Positions 15,548-23,965 of a stretch of DNA of 64,000 nucleotides are shown one piece after another. The translations under genes and the position numbers were made by a program. Within the stretch, counting starts at the first letter, position 1; each line of letters starts with the position of its first letter. The stretch lies in the NCBI RefSeq assembly GCF_008704795.1, contig NZ_CP023690.1, positions 558,001 to 622,000 on the forward strand, in the 5' to 3' direction. Source of the DNA: Streptomyces spectabilis (lineage in GTDB: Bacteria > Actinomycetota > Actinomycetes > Streptomycetales > Streptomycetaceae). A model generated the notes under the pieces. That model had not been told where the DNA came from, ran no database searches, and saw only the letters and a program-made list of their open reading frames with translations.

Positions 15548-15816
15548 CGCGTCACAGATCCCGGCTAGGTCCTCTCCTGCGGAGGCGCTGCCGCGGTGGC
15601 GCGCTTCGGCACGGTGACCGGGCAAGGCCGGCCGAGTGCCACTCCGGACGACCGTCTGCCCTCAGGCATGCCCTGATGGCCCTTCCAGCCCCGCACACGG
15701 CTGTATAGAACGGCCTGGCGAAGGCGGTCAAGGCCGGAAAGCGGCGGCCTTCTCGCCTCGCGAAGGGGCGCATTCCGTACGGGTGTGGGCCCGAGGTCGA
15801 CCGGACGGGACACGTC
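15548..15816. other. Non-coding leader region of the effector gene
   Basis: No gene is supported. It lies between the 13-bp repeats and ATG 15817 and should hold the promoter of the deaminase effector gene. I could not place a convincing -35/-10 pair. Confidence 0.35.
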
Positions 15817-18492
15817 ATGCGGCGGCAGGAAGAAGGCAACGGACAGAAGGCCACGGGCAAGGGGCAGGCTCCGCCCCGGGCCGCGAGCGCACCGACGGCG
15901 GGTGTCGGCCAAGGACCCATGACCCCGGGGCGGGCCGTGGCGCTGAACGGCCTCGTGGGCAACCACGTGGTAGCGCGCCTGGTCGGCGAGGAGCGGCACG
16001 CTCACGGCCCCGGGGCCGTCGCCGCCGATCCGGGCCGGCCGTCCGGGGAGGGGGCGGAGAACGCCGGTGCCGCCTTCGCCGCAGGCGCGAGAACGGCACC
16101 CTCCGTGGGCGCTCAGCGTGCCGCGCGGAACGACCGGTCGCGGACCGTGGAGCCAGCCACCTCGCCGGGACCACGGGACTCCCGCGCCGGACAGCCGGGC
16201 CGGACGGCCGCCGAGCAACGCGCCCTGCCCCGGCCCGCCGCCGGAGTCCCGGCCACTCCCGCCCCGGGACGAGCGGCCGGCGGCGGCGCCCTGGTCGTGG
16301 CCCGCGTGAAGGGCAAGGGAAAGGCACCGGCGGCCGGCGGCGCGCCCTCGTGGGAGCAGCGCGCGAAGGCCATCAACGAGATCGGCAGGAAGCACACCTG
16401 TGAGCAGCCGAACAGGTCGTGGGGGCGGGTCCGCGACGAGATCGTCGTCCGGTACTCGCGTTCCTACAAACACCAGCCGGACGAACAGAGCCTCCGGCAC
16501 ATCGCGCGTGCGCTGTACAACGCCATCGAGCGCCAGGAGCAGCGGCGGAGCCGGTCAGGGGGACAGAAGACGGCGGGCATGCAGAAGGTGAGCGAGCCGA
16601 ACCAGGAAGTCCAAGTCATGCTGTACAACGGCCACTTGGTCATCACCGCCAATCAGGACTCCTCCCTGGACCTGCTCCACCAGTGGCTGTTGAACGACAA
16701 CGACAAGAACGGCGATGACAAGACGGACGTCCAGGACGCGCCGGGCGACCGACTGCGGCAGGTCCTGACCACCGACTTCCACGCCGACGACGACACGGAG
16801 GACTCGGAGCGGGAATCGGAGGGGGAGGCGGCGCTGGGCAAGCGCCCGGCGCGGGCGAGCGGCCCCGCGAGCAGCAAACGCCGCAGGACCGAGGGCGAGC
16901 GGTCCGCCGGGGCGTCGTCGAAGGGGGAAGACCCCGATCGTGTGTACCGCGACCAACAGGCTCGCTTGAAGATCAGCGAGGGCCTCCGCCCGGCGGGACA
17001 GGGTCACGGGCAGGAACAGGGACAGGAAGAGGAACAGCCGGGCACGCCGATGGACGTGGACGGCGGACCTGACGCGCAGGTCGCGCCGTACCTGCGGGAC
17101 AACCGCACGCTGCGGGCGCTGCGGGGCGTACGGCACGTCCGCAAGATCGACGTCTCCCATGACCGCGCGGAGGATCCCGCGTACCGGCAGTACCTGGCCA
17201 AGGCCCTCTCCGGCGAGGCGGCGGGGTACGCGTACCTGGTCTACAACAGCGGGTCGGACGGTGTGCAGCACGCCGAGCAGAAGCTGTTGATGCTGCTCAA
17301 CAACGCGGACATCACCGGCGAGAACGCCGAGAGCGACGTGCTGATCCGCGGCCGGAAGCGGCCGTGTCAGGCCTGTCTCGGCCTGCAGAACTACTTCAAG
17401 AACGAGATGGGCCTGGACATCCGCTACAACGACAGGGGAAACCACTACTTCATCAACGCCACCACCAGCGCTGTGGAGCACTTCCCCGGGCAGGACGCGT
17501 CGAGGACCGAGGCGGTGGACGGCCACCTCAAGGAGCAGCTGCGCCACGGCCCGATGTACGCCGCGGCGCCCAGCGGCGCCACGCCCGCGCCCGCCTTCCA
17601 CGACGAGGGGGTCCACGAACCCACCGTCGGCGCGGAGGGCGGTACGGAACAGCGCAAGCGGCTCAAGAAGTACACGACGGCGGACGGCAGAACCGGACGG
17701 CTCTTCCCCCGCCGTGCGAACCTCAAGGCGGGCCTCGACACCCCTTCCGACAGCGAGGTCGAGGACCCTGCCGCGGCCGGGAAGCACCTGGAGACCCACT
17801 TCCACCAACTCAGCCTCCGGGACACCAAGGAGACGGACGAGACGGCCGGGCTCGAGTCCGCCCCCGACAACAGGGCGAAGCGCTCCCAGGAGCAGCAGGA
17901 GCGGTGGCAGGCGTGGTTCGACGAGGCCATCGTGCCCCAGCTGCGGGTGGCGGCCGGGCCGGAGTTCTGGCAGGCGGTGGAGCGGCGCAGCGAGCAGAGA
18001 GGAACGTTCGGAACGATCTTCCCCGACGCTCTGCGCCGGAAGATCCGTGAACTGACGCAGGCGGACCCCGGCCTCAAGACTCCCATCCGGGTCCTGCTGA
18101 ACGTCTCCGTGACGACCATGAACCTTCAGCTCGGAAAGACCGGGGAGAGCACACGCAAACTCGCTCACCCGCTGAAGGAGGTCCCGGGGGCGGACGGGGC
18201 GATCGAGGCGGCCATGCCCGCGCGGTTCCGCAGCGGATGGCGGGAGCTGCTGAGGAAGAACGAGGGGAAGAAGCGGGGCGACACCGAGAAGTGGAATCCC
18301 AAGGGCGACGTGCTGACCGACGACTTCGACCGCGCGCTGTACGAGATCATGTTCGAGGGCGAGCACTTGGTGTCCGCGAACTCCGTGGCGGACAAACTCT
18401 TCATCTCGCAGGAGACGTTCAAACGGCGGGTGAAGAAGATGAAGGAGAGGTACGGCCAGGACGATGTCGGGGAGGGCCCTGCCCCGCGGTGA
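15817..18492 (+). CDS. Candidate CIS effector: deaminase toxin with a shared N-terminal loading module (891 aa)
   Basis: An 891-residue soluble protein. Residues 1-66 align without gaps to the first 66 residues of the DUF4157 protein at 59352-60158, ending in VARL..EERHAHGPG in both. This supports the ATG 15817 start despite a weak ribosome site. Residues 66-175 are a low-complexity Ala/Pro/Arg linker. Residues 342-357 are KRPARASGPASSKRRR, shaped like a bipartite nuclear localisation signal. A zinc-dependent deaminase centre follows: HAEQKLL at 485-491 and PCQAC at 516-520 with a plausible spacing, then LGLQNYFKNEMGLDIRYN, as in polymorphic-toxin nucleic-acid deaminases. The C-terminal 300 residues are helical and end in a helix-turn-helix-like segment, SVADKLFISQETFKRRVKKM. 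No signal peptide. Inference: cargo of the contractile injection system 11 kb downstream. Substrate (DNA, RNA or nucleotide) unknown. Confidence 0.7.
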   Translation: MRRQEEGNGQKATGKGQAPPRAASAPTAGVGQGPMTPGRAVALNGLVGNHVVARLVGEERHAHGPGAVAADPGRPSGEGAENAGAAFAAGARTAPSVGAQRAARNDRSRTVEPATSPGPRDSRAGQPGRTAAEQRALPRPAAGVPATPAPGRAAGGGALVVARVKGKGKAPAAGGAPSWEQRAKAINEIGRKHTCEQPNRSWGRVRDEIVVRYSRSYKHQPDEQSLRHIARALYNAIERQEQRRSRSGGQKTAGMQKVSEPNQEVQVMLYNGHLVITANQDSSLDLLHQWLLNDNDKNGDDKTDVQDAPGDRLRQVLTTDFHADDDTEDSERESEGEAALGKRPARASGPASSKRRRTEGERSAGASSKGEDPDRVYRDQQARLKISEGLRPAGQGHGQEQGQEEEQPGTPMDVDGGPDAQVAPYLRDNRTLRALRGVRHVRKIDVSHDRAEDPAYRQYLAKALSGEAAGYAYLVYNSGSDGVQHAEQKLLMLLNNADITGENAESDVLIRGRKRPCQACLGLQNYFKNEMGLDIRYNDRGNHYFINATTSAVEHFPGQDASRTEAVDGHLKEQLRHGPMYAAAPSGATPAPAFHDEGVHEPTVGAEGGTEQRKRLKKYTTADGRTGRLFPRRANLKAGLDTPSDSEVEDPAAAGKHLETHFHQLSLRDTKETDETAGLESAPDNRAKRSQEQQERWQAWFDEAIVPQLRVAAGPEFWQAVERRSEQRGTFGTIFPDALRRKIRELTQADPGLKTPIRVLLNVSVTTMNLQLGKTGESTRKLAHPLKEVPGADGAIEAAMPARFRSGWRELLRKNEGKKRGDTEKWNPKGDVLTDDFDRALYEIMFEGEHLVSANSVADKLFISQETFKRRVKKMKERYGQDDVGEGPAPR

Positions 18493-18532
18493 CCGGCGCG
18501 CGGGGCCCTGGGGCCGGGGCCGCCGTCGGGCG

Positions 18533-18901
18533 CTATCCCTTCGGAGCGATGACGACGGCGGTTCCGTACGCGCACACCTCGGTGCCCACGTCGGCTGCCT
18601 CGGTCACGTCGAAGCGCATCATGAGGACCGCGTTCGCGCCCCGCGACCTGGCCTGCTCCACAAGACGTTCCATCGCCTGGTTCCGCGTCTCGACCAAGGT
18701 TTTCGTCAGCCCCTTCAGCTCGCCGCCGACCAGGGACTTCAGTCCCGCGCCGATCTGCGAGCCCAGGTGCCGGGAGCGCACTGTCAGACCGAAGACCTCG
18801 CCGATGACCTGTTGCACGTGATATCCGGGAACGTCATTGGTGGTCACCACCAAGACGTCGGACTGCGCGGTCTGGCCGCCGCCGAAATCCTCGATGCCCA
18901 T
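18533..18901 (-). CDS. YbjQ/UPF0145 heavy-metal-binding-like protein
   Basis: 122 residues from ATG 18901 with a strong GAGGAGGT ribosome site. VLVVTTNDVPGYHVQQVIGEVFGLTVRSRHLGSQIGAGLKSLVGGELKGLTKTLVETRNQAMERL and ANAVLMMRFDV are the defining stretches of the YbjQ family, pentameric small proteins of unclear role. It converges on the deaminase gene and is the first cytosolic housekeeping-type gene after it. No link to the toxin can be shown. Confidence 0.9.
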   Translation of the reverse strand: MGIEDFGGGQTAQSDVLVVTTNDVPGYHVQQVIGEVFGLTVRSRHLGSQIGAGLKSLVGGELKGLTKTLVETRNQAMERLVEQARSRGANAVLMMRFDVTEAADVGTEVCAYGTAVVIAPKG

Positions 18902-18944
18902 GCGTGTGCACCTCCTCGGGGCCAGCATGACCTGCCCCTCGGCG

Positions 18945-19403
18945 TCACGCCAGTGGAAACGTCTCCCGCCAGTCGTCCGTGTGGATCGAGTGCGGCTCGC
19001 CCTTCAGGTGGTGCTGGATGGCGAGCGCGTTGTACCGGACGGTGTCCGCGGGCAGCGGATCGACGGGGGCCCAGAGGATCTCGCTGCACTTGTGGGGTTC
19101 GGCGTTGACGGGCGTACCGGTGAAATCGTGGTCGAGGGTGAAGAACCAGCCGACGCGATCGCTGCGCTCGGGGCTGCGGAAGTACATGACGTGGGCGAGC
19201 CGCACGGCGCCGTGGTCGAGGCGGACGCCGATTTCCTCGCGGGCCTCGCGCACGATCGCCTCGCGGGGGTCCTCGCCCGGCTCGACCTTGCCGGAGGGGA
19301 GGTTGAGCAGGCCGTCGGCGTACCCGGTGCGGTGCCGTCGGGCCAGCAGGACGGTGTCCCGGCGCCTGAGGATGAGCAGGGCGTCGTTCTGCGGCTGGTT
19401 CAC
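18945..19403 (-). CDS. NUDIX hydrolase
   Basis: 152 residues from GTG 19403 (GGGAGGA upstream). A complete Nudix box GKVEPGEDPREAIVREAREEIGV matches G-x5-E-x7-REUxEExGU, binds Mg and hydrolyses nucleoside diphosphate-X bonds. LLNLPSGKVEPGE and the short size fit the MutT-like NTP/ADP-ribose hydrolases. The substrate cannot be told. A longer frame reaching 19493 would add unstructured residues with no ribosome site. Confidence 0.9.
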   Translation of the reverse strand: MNQPQNDALLILRRRDTVLLARRHRTGYADGLLNLPSGKVEPGEDPREAIVREAREEIGVRLDHGAVRLAHVMYFRSPERSDRVGWFFTLDHDFTGTPVNAEPHKCSEILWAPVDPLPADTVRYNALAIQHHLKGEPHSIHTDDWRETFPLA

Positions 19404-19602
19404 CGGTTCCTCCCGCCGTCGTGTCGTCCGCGCGGACTCTACGGGCCGCTCGGCCAAGTGCGCATCGGGGCAACCTGCTTGCCCGCCGGGCACGGGCCGG
19501 GGGCGGCCCGGGCCGACGGCCGCGCGTCATCGCCCACCCGTACACTTCCTCCGTCAAATGATCATCGTTGACCACGTGGGTCGACCACTTGGGGGGATAC
19601 GC

Positions 19603-20775
19603 ATGTCCAAGCGTGCGACGTGGAAGAACCGGGCCTTCCTGCGGGGCGCGGCGGTCGCGATCAGCGCCGCGGTGGCCTTCACCTGTGCCACCGGCACCGG
19701 CAGCGCGGCCGAGGAGACCGGAAAGCACGACGCCACCCAGCGCGCCCTGGACGCGCTGGAGCGGGCGGGGATGCCGGGCGTGGCCGCCGAGGTGAGCGGG
19801 AAGCGCGGCAAGTGGTTCGGATCCGCCGGGTACGCCGACACCGCGACCAAGCGCAAGCGCACCGCCGCCGACCACCTGCGCGCGGGCAGCAACACCAAGT
19901 CCTTCGTCTCCGTGGTCCTGCTGCAGCTGGAGGCCGAGGGCAGGCTCAGCCTGGACGACTCCGTCGAGCGCTGGCTGCCGGGCGTGCTCAAGGGCAACGG
20001 CTACGACGGCACCAAGGTGACGGTGCGCCAGCTCCTGAACCACACCAGCGGCGTGCACGACATGGTGTCCACCCCGGAGTGGCGGGAGTACATCAACGGG
20101 CCCGGCTTCCTCGCCCACCGCTACGAGACCTGGACGCCGCAGCGGATCATCGGCCTCGCCCTCAAGCACAAGCCCGACTTCGAGCCCGGCACCGGCTGGA
20201 ACTACTCCAACACCAACTTCGTGCTCGCGGGCATGATCATCGAGAAGGTCACGGGCAACACCTACGCGCGCGAGGCCGAGCGGCGCATCGTCAAGCGTCT
20301 GAAGCTGCGCGAGACCACGTTCCCCGGCACCGACCCGAAGATGCCCGCCCCCCACGCCATCGGTTACTCCAAGCTGTACGCGGCGAACCCCGGGCCGGAG
20401 ATCTACGACGCCACGGAGTACAACCCGGCGTGGTCGGGCGCGACCGGCGAGATCATCAGCACCACGGGCGACCTCAACCGCTACTACAGCGCGCTGATCA
20501 AGGGTGAGCTGCTGCCGGCCGCGCAGCAGCGGGAACTCCTCGACACGGTCAAGACGGGCACCTTCTTCGACTACGGCATGGGCCTGATCGTCCGCACCCT
20601 GTCCTGCGGGGTGAAGGTCTACGGCCACGACGGCATCGTCTGGGGCTCGCTGACCAGCACGGCGACCACGGCCGACGGCAAGCACACCCTGACCTTCCAC
20701 CTCAACGGGGACTGGCTGGAGGACGGCAAGCCCTACGAGGACGTCTTCGAGGCGGAGTTCTGCGCCAAGGGCTAG
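19603..20775 (+). CDS. Secreted serine hydrolase, beta-lactamase / D-Ala-D-Ala carboxypeptidase family
   Basis: 390 residues. The N terminus MSKRATWKNRAFLRGAAVAISAAVAFTCATGTGSAA is a Sec signal. The catalytic SxxK is Ser96-Asn-Thr-Lys99 (RAGSNTKSF), the YxN-type motif is WNYSNTNFVLAG near residue 204, and YGHDGIVWGS stands in the KTG/HxG position near residue 346. Class C-like PBP-fold hydrolases of this kind include R61-type DD-peptidases and esterases. GGGGGGA precedes ATG 19603. It acts outside the membrane; beta-lactam hydrolysis cannot be inferred. Confidence 0.9.
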   Translation: MSKRATWKNRAFLRGAAVAISAAVAFTCATGTGSAAEETGKHDATQRALDALERAGMPGVAAEVSGKRGKWFGSAGYADTATKRKRTAADHLRAGSNTKSFVSVVLLQLEAEGRLSLDDSVERWLPGVLKGNGYDGTKVTVRQLLNHTSGVHDMVSTPEWREYINGPGFLAHRYETWTPQRIIGLALKHKPDFEPGTGWNYSNTNFVLAGMIIEKVTGNTYAREAERRIVKRLKLRETTFPGTDPKMPAPHAIGYSKLYAANPGPEIYDATEYNPAWSGATGEIISTTGDLNRYYSALIKGELLPAAQQRELLDTVKTGTFFDYGMGLIVRTLSCGVKVYGHDGIVWGSLTSTATTADGKHTLTFHLNGDWLEDGKPYEDVFEAEFCAKG

Positions 20776-20863
20776 CCGGTCAGGATTCGAGAAGCCGTCT
20801 TCCCGGCGGCCTCCCTAGCATGGAGAACACCAGCAGGGAGCCGCACAGACAGGGAATGCCGCG

Positions 20864-21331
20864 ATGACGAAGAGCACCGAGAAGGCCGCCGACAGCAGCC
20901 CCGCGCAGGACGAGACGGCCGTGGCGTTCACCGACGAGGAGCGCGCGGCCATGAAGGAGCGCGCCAAGGAGGTGAAGGCGAAGCGCCGCGGGACCAAGGC
21001 GGACGGCGAGGCCGACGTCCTCGCCAAGATCGCGGAGATGGAGGAGCCGGACCGGGCCATGGCCGAGAAGATCCACGCCATCGTCAAGGCCGCCGCGCCG
21101 GAGCTCGCCCCGAAGACCTGGTACGGCATGCCCGCCTACGCCAGGGACGGCAAGGTCGTCTGCTTCTTCCAGAGCGCGGCGAAGTTCAAGGCGCGCTACG
21201 CCACGCTCGGCTTCAACGACGCCGCGCACCTCGACGAGGGCGCCATGTGGCCGACCGCCTTCGCCCTCACCCAGCTGACCGCCGCCGACGAGGAGCGGAT
21301 CGCCGAACTCGTCAAGCGAGCGGCCGGCTGA
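20864..21331 (+). CDS. DUF1801 / YdhG-like (iron-chaperone fold) protein
   Basis: 155 residues. A charged, Lys/Glu-rich N terminus (about 60 residues) leads to the DUF1801 core: [73 protein letters not shown] is the family signature. It follows the serine hydrolase on the same strand after 88 bases, with its own upstream TAGCAT box, so it may be independent. Function unknown. Confidence 0.85.
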   Translation: MTKSTEKAADSSPAQDETAVAFTDEERAAMKERAKEVKAKRRGTKADGEADVLAKIAEMEEPDRAMAEKIHAIVKAAAPELAPKTWYGMPAYARDGKVVCFFQSAAKFKARYATLGFNDAAHLDEGAMWPTAFALTQLTAADEERIAELVKRAAG

Positions 21332-21356
21332 GCGGGCGGGCGGGGCGGCCGACAGG

Positions 21357-22157
21357 TCAGCCCCGCAGGCCGTAGAAGTGGATCGGCGAGTTGGGCCTGA
21401 AGCCGATCCGGGGGTACACGGGCGCCCCCGCCTCGGTCGCGTGCAGGGTGGCACGGGTGAGGCCGGTGGCCCGGGCGCCCTCGTGCAGGGCCTTGCGGGT
21501 CACCGCCTCGCCGTAGCCCCGGCGCTCCCACGCCGGGTCCGTGGCGACGAGCACGACGAAGAGGCGTCCGTTCGCCGCCACCGTCGCGGCGCACGTCACC
21601 GCGACCCCGTCCCGTACGCCCAGGTAGGCGTGCACGTCGCTCTTCCACAGCGCGGACCCGACGAGCCCCGCGCGGCCGTCCTCCAGCGGGAATCCGTAGG
21701 CGCGGGAATTCAGATCCGCGTACGCCTCCAGCTGTTCGTCCGTGGTCACCCGTACGAACGTCAGGTCGGGGTGGGACGGATCCGGGACGGGGAGGAAGTC
21801 TCCGGCCATGCCGGTGCCGGGGAAGGCGTACTCGAGGCCCGCCTTCTCGGCCGCCGCCCGGAAGCCCGCGCGCGCCTCGTCGTCGAGCAGGTCCTCGAAG
21901 AGCCACAGGAATCCGGGGCGTTCCTTCGCCCGCATGATGTCCGCCGCCTCGCTCAGGCGCTGCCCGAGGAGTGCGCTGTCCGCGTCGGCCTCGGTCAGCG
22001 TGAGGCAGTTCCAGAACGAGAACTGGCTGTCGGCCCAGCGGACGGCGATGCCCGGCAGGTCCCGCACATCCGCCTCTGTGTCGCGGTCGAGCACCATGGC
22101 CCGCCACACCGTGGCGAGCTGCTCCATCGATTCGACCGACTCCGTACGATCCGTCAT
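21357..22157 (-). CDS. GNAT family N-acetyltransferase
   Basis: 266 residues from ATG 22157 (GGGG five to nine bases upstream). The C-terminal half has the acetyl-CoA fold: FVVLVATDPAWERRGYGEAVTRKALHEGARATGLTRATLHATEAGAPVYPRIGFRPNSPIHFYGL. RRGYGEA is the pyrophosphate-binding Q/RxxGxG/A loop and VYPRIGF is the final-strand motif. The N-terminal half is a divergent GNAT-like repeat. Substrate unknown. It converges with the DUF1801 gene. Confidence 0.9.
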   Translation of the reverse strand: MTDRTESVESMEQLATVWRAMVLDRDTEADVRDLPGIAVRWADSQFSFWNCLTLTEADADSALLGQRLSEAADIMRAKERPGFLWLFEDLLDDEARAGFRAAAEKAGLEYAFPGTGMAGDFLPVPDPSHPDLTFVRVTTDEQLEAYADLNSRAYGFPLEDGRAGLVGSALWKSDVHAYLGVRDGVAVTCAATVAANGRLFVVLVATDPAWERRGYGEAVTRKALHEGARATGLTRATLHATEAGAPVYPRIGFRPNSPIHFYGLRG

Positions 22158-22214
22158 CAATAACCCCTGAGTTGTAGAACTTGAAGCATGTCCGCCCTGG
22201 TGGGCGGGGTCGGG

Positions 22215-22685
22215 TCAGATGCCCATGGACGCCATCTCCATGGCCGTACGGTAGTTCCGGGCGACGTTCACGACACAGATGCGGTACGTGCGGTTCTCCT
22301 TGACGACGAGGAAATAGTCGCGCAGCTGCTTCCAGTAGTTGCGCAGGTAGCTCAGGCCCGGGAGGAACGCCGGGGGTCTGGGGACGAGCGCGAACGCTTC
22401 GGAGCAGCGGAGGATTTCGCCGGTGGCCTGGGAGAGCACGTCGGCGACGTCCGTGTTCATGTCCCAGCCCGCGGCCTGGTCGGGCCAGATGGCCGCGGCG
22501 ATCTGCCGCAGCTGCTCCTGCTCCTCGGGCGGCAGCGAGCCGAACGGGACGCTGGGTGCCGTGGCCGTGCTCCGCGCCGTCGTGGTGTCCGCCGCGGTCG
22601 CGACGGAGGCGGTGCCGGCGGCCAACAGGCCGCCGACGACCAGGGTCGCGACGGCGGGTATCAGACGGGTCCGCTGCATGGTCAT
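22215..22685 (-). CDS. Secreted protein of unknown function
   Basis: 156 residues from ATG 22685 (GAGGAG eight bases upstream). MTMQRTRLIPAVATLVVGGLLAAGTASVATAA is a clear signal peptide. The mature part is helical and includes LPPEEQEQLRQIAAAIWPDQAAGWDMNTDVADVLSQATGEILRCSEAF and NYWKQLRDYFLVVKENRTYRICVVNVARNYRTAMEMAS. Two Cys might form one disulphide. I do not recognise a family. Confidence 0.75.
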   Translation of the reverse strand: MTMQRTRLIPAVATLVVGGLLAAGTASVATAADTTTARSTATAPSVPFGSLPPEEQEQLRQIAAAIWPDQAAGWDMNTDVADVLSQATGEILRCSEAFALVPRPPAFLPGLSYLRNYWKQLRDYFLVVKENRTYRICVVNVARNYRTAMEMASMGI

Positions 22686-22807
22686 CTCTCTTGCTCCTCT
22701 TCCGGTCGGCTGGACGTGCCAGCCGACCGTCACACGGGGGCGGCAGCGGGGCAACGGGATCTTCCAGCGCTGTCCGAGAACCGCCCTACAAAAGGCGATC
22801 GCGCGTC

Positions 22808-23851
22808 TCAGTCACCGGCCTTGGGCCTCCCCAGGACACGTGCGCCGGGGGCGCAGGTCTCCCTGAGCTCGTCGAGTTCCGCGTCCGTCAGCTGCCGGGC
22901 CGAGCCCCGTCGGCTGTGGTCGAGCAGGGCGCAGGCGTCATCCAGCCACTGCGGCAGCGGGTCGACGCCGACGAACGCGGCCAGACGGGCCAGCTGTTCC
23001 CGGGGAGCGTCGAGGAGGTCCTCGTAGGCGAGCGTCGTGCCCTGGCCGACGGGAAGCCGGTTCAGGAACTCCGTTCCCTCGGTGACCAGTTCCGACCAGA
23101 GGCTGCCGAACGTCCGCAGGGGGATGTGCCGGTCGCGTACGAGAGCGGCGTCGAAGCGCTCCCCGAGCAGCGGCGAGAGGTCCGCGGGCAGCGCGCGTAC
23201 GTGGGCGTCGGTCAGGTCGGCGAAGCCCTCGACGCCGGCTCGCTCCTTGATCTCGCGCTGCAGGGAGATCGCGCGGTACCCGATGTGGCGGCTCATGGAC
23301 AGGGCGCAGTCCGGTCCGTCGCGGAACATGTGCACGAACCGCGCGTGCGGGAAGGCGGCGCGCAGCATCGGCGCCCATCCGGTCGAGTAGCCGGAGCGCT
23401 CCACGACGGCCGTGCGGCCGAACCGTGCGCGGAGCAGGTCGAACAGCGCCTCGTGGTGTTCGGCGGCGGTGCGCTCGGGCCAGGGGACGACCGCCGCGCC
23501 GAGTTCGTCGAGGAGCCCGTCCGGGTCGTCGGTGAGGTGGGGCAGGACCATGAGGGAGAGCGCGGGGATGCCGGTAGTCTCCGCCGCGTACCTGCCGGGG
23601 CGGCGCGGGTAGAGGAACTCCGGCAGCGGCACCCCGCTGAGGATCATCCGCTCGAAGTGCGGGGCGGGCCGGAACAGCGCCTGCCAGAACTCCTCGCCGG
23701 TGACCTTGCCTTCGGGGAAGGCCGCGCCGCCCACGGAGGCCATGTACTCGTTGAGGCTGAGGACGGCCGGGTGCGAGTTGAGGATGCGGGACAGCGCGGT
23801 CGAGCCGCTGCGGCCCGTACCGATGACGAAGGTCAAGGTGCGCACGGTCAC
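22808..23851 (-). CDS. Sulfotransferase family protein
   Basis: 347 residues from GTG 23851. The N terminus TFVIGTGRSGSTALSRILNSHP is the P-loop-like 5'-phosphosulfate-binding loop for PAPS. FVHMFRDGPDCALSMSRH corresponds to the 3'-phosphate-binding segment with the conserved Arg-Asp and Ser. No signal or membrane segment. It lies 114 bases downstream of an MFS transporter gene on the same strand and could be co-transcribed, which hints at a sulfated exported or imported metabolite; this is inference. Confidence 0.85.
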   Translation of the reverse strand: MTVRTLTFVIGTGRSGSTALSRILNSHPAVLSLNEYMASVGGAAFPEGKVTGEEFWQALFRPAPHFERMILSGVPLPEFLYPRRPGRYAAETTGIPALSLMVLPHLTDDPDGLLDELGAAVVPWPERTAAEHHEALFDLLRARFGRTAVVERSGYSTGWAPMLRAAFPHARFVHMFRDGPDCALSMSRHIGYRAISLQREIKERAGVEGFADLTDAHVRALPADLSPLLGERFDAALVRDRHIPLRTFGSLWSELVTEGTEFLNRLPVGQGTTLAYEDLLDAPREQLARLAAFVGVDPLPQWLDDACALLDHSRRGSARQLTDAELDELRETCAPGARVLGRPKAGD

Positions 23852-23965
23852 TCTCCGGGAAGGGTGCGGGGGCGGATCGGGGGCGGGAACGGGTCAGGGG
23901 GCGGGCGTCGCCCGCCAGAGGCCTGCCCCGCGTGGCCCTGCGCCATCCACCCGGCTTCGCGCCGG

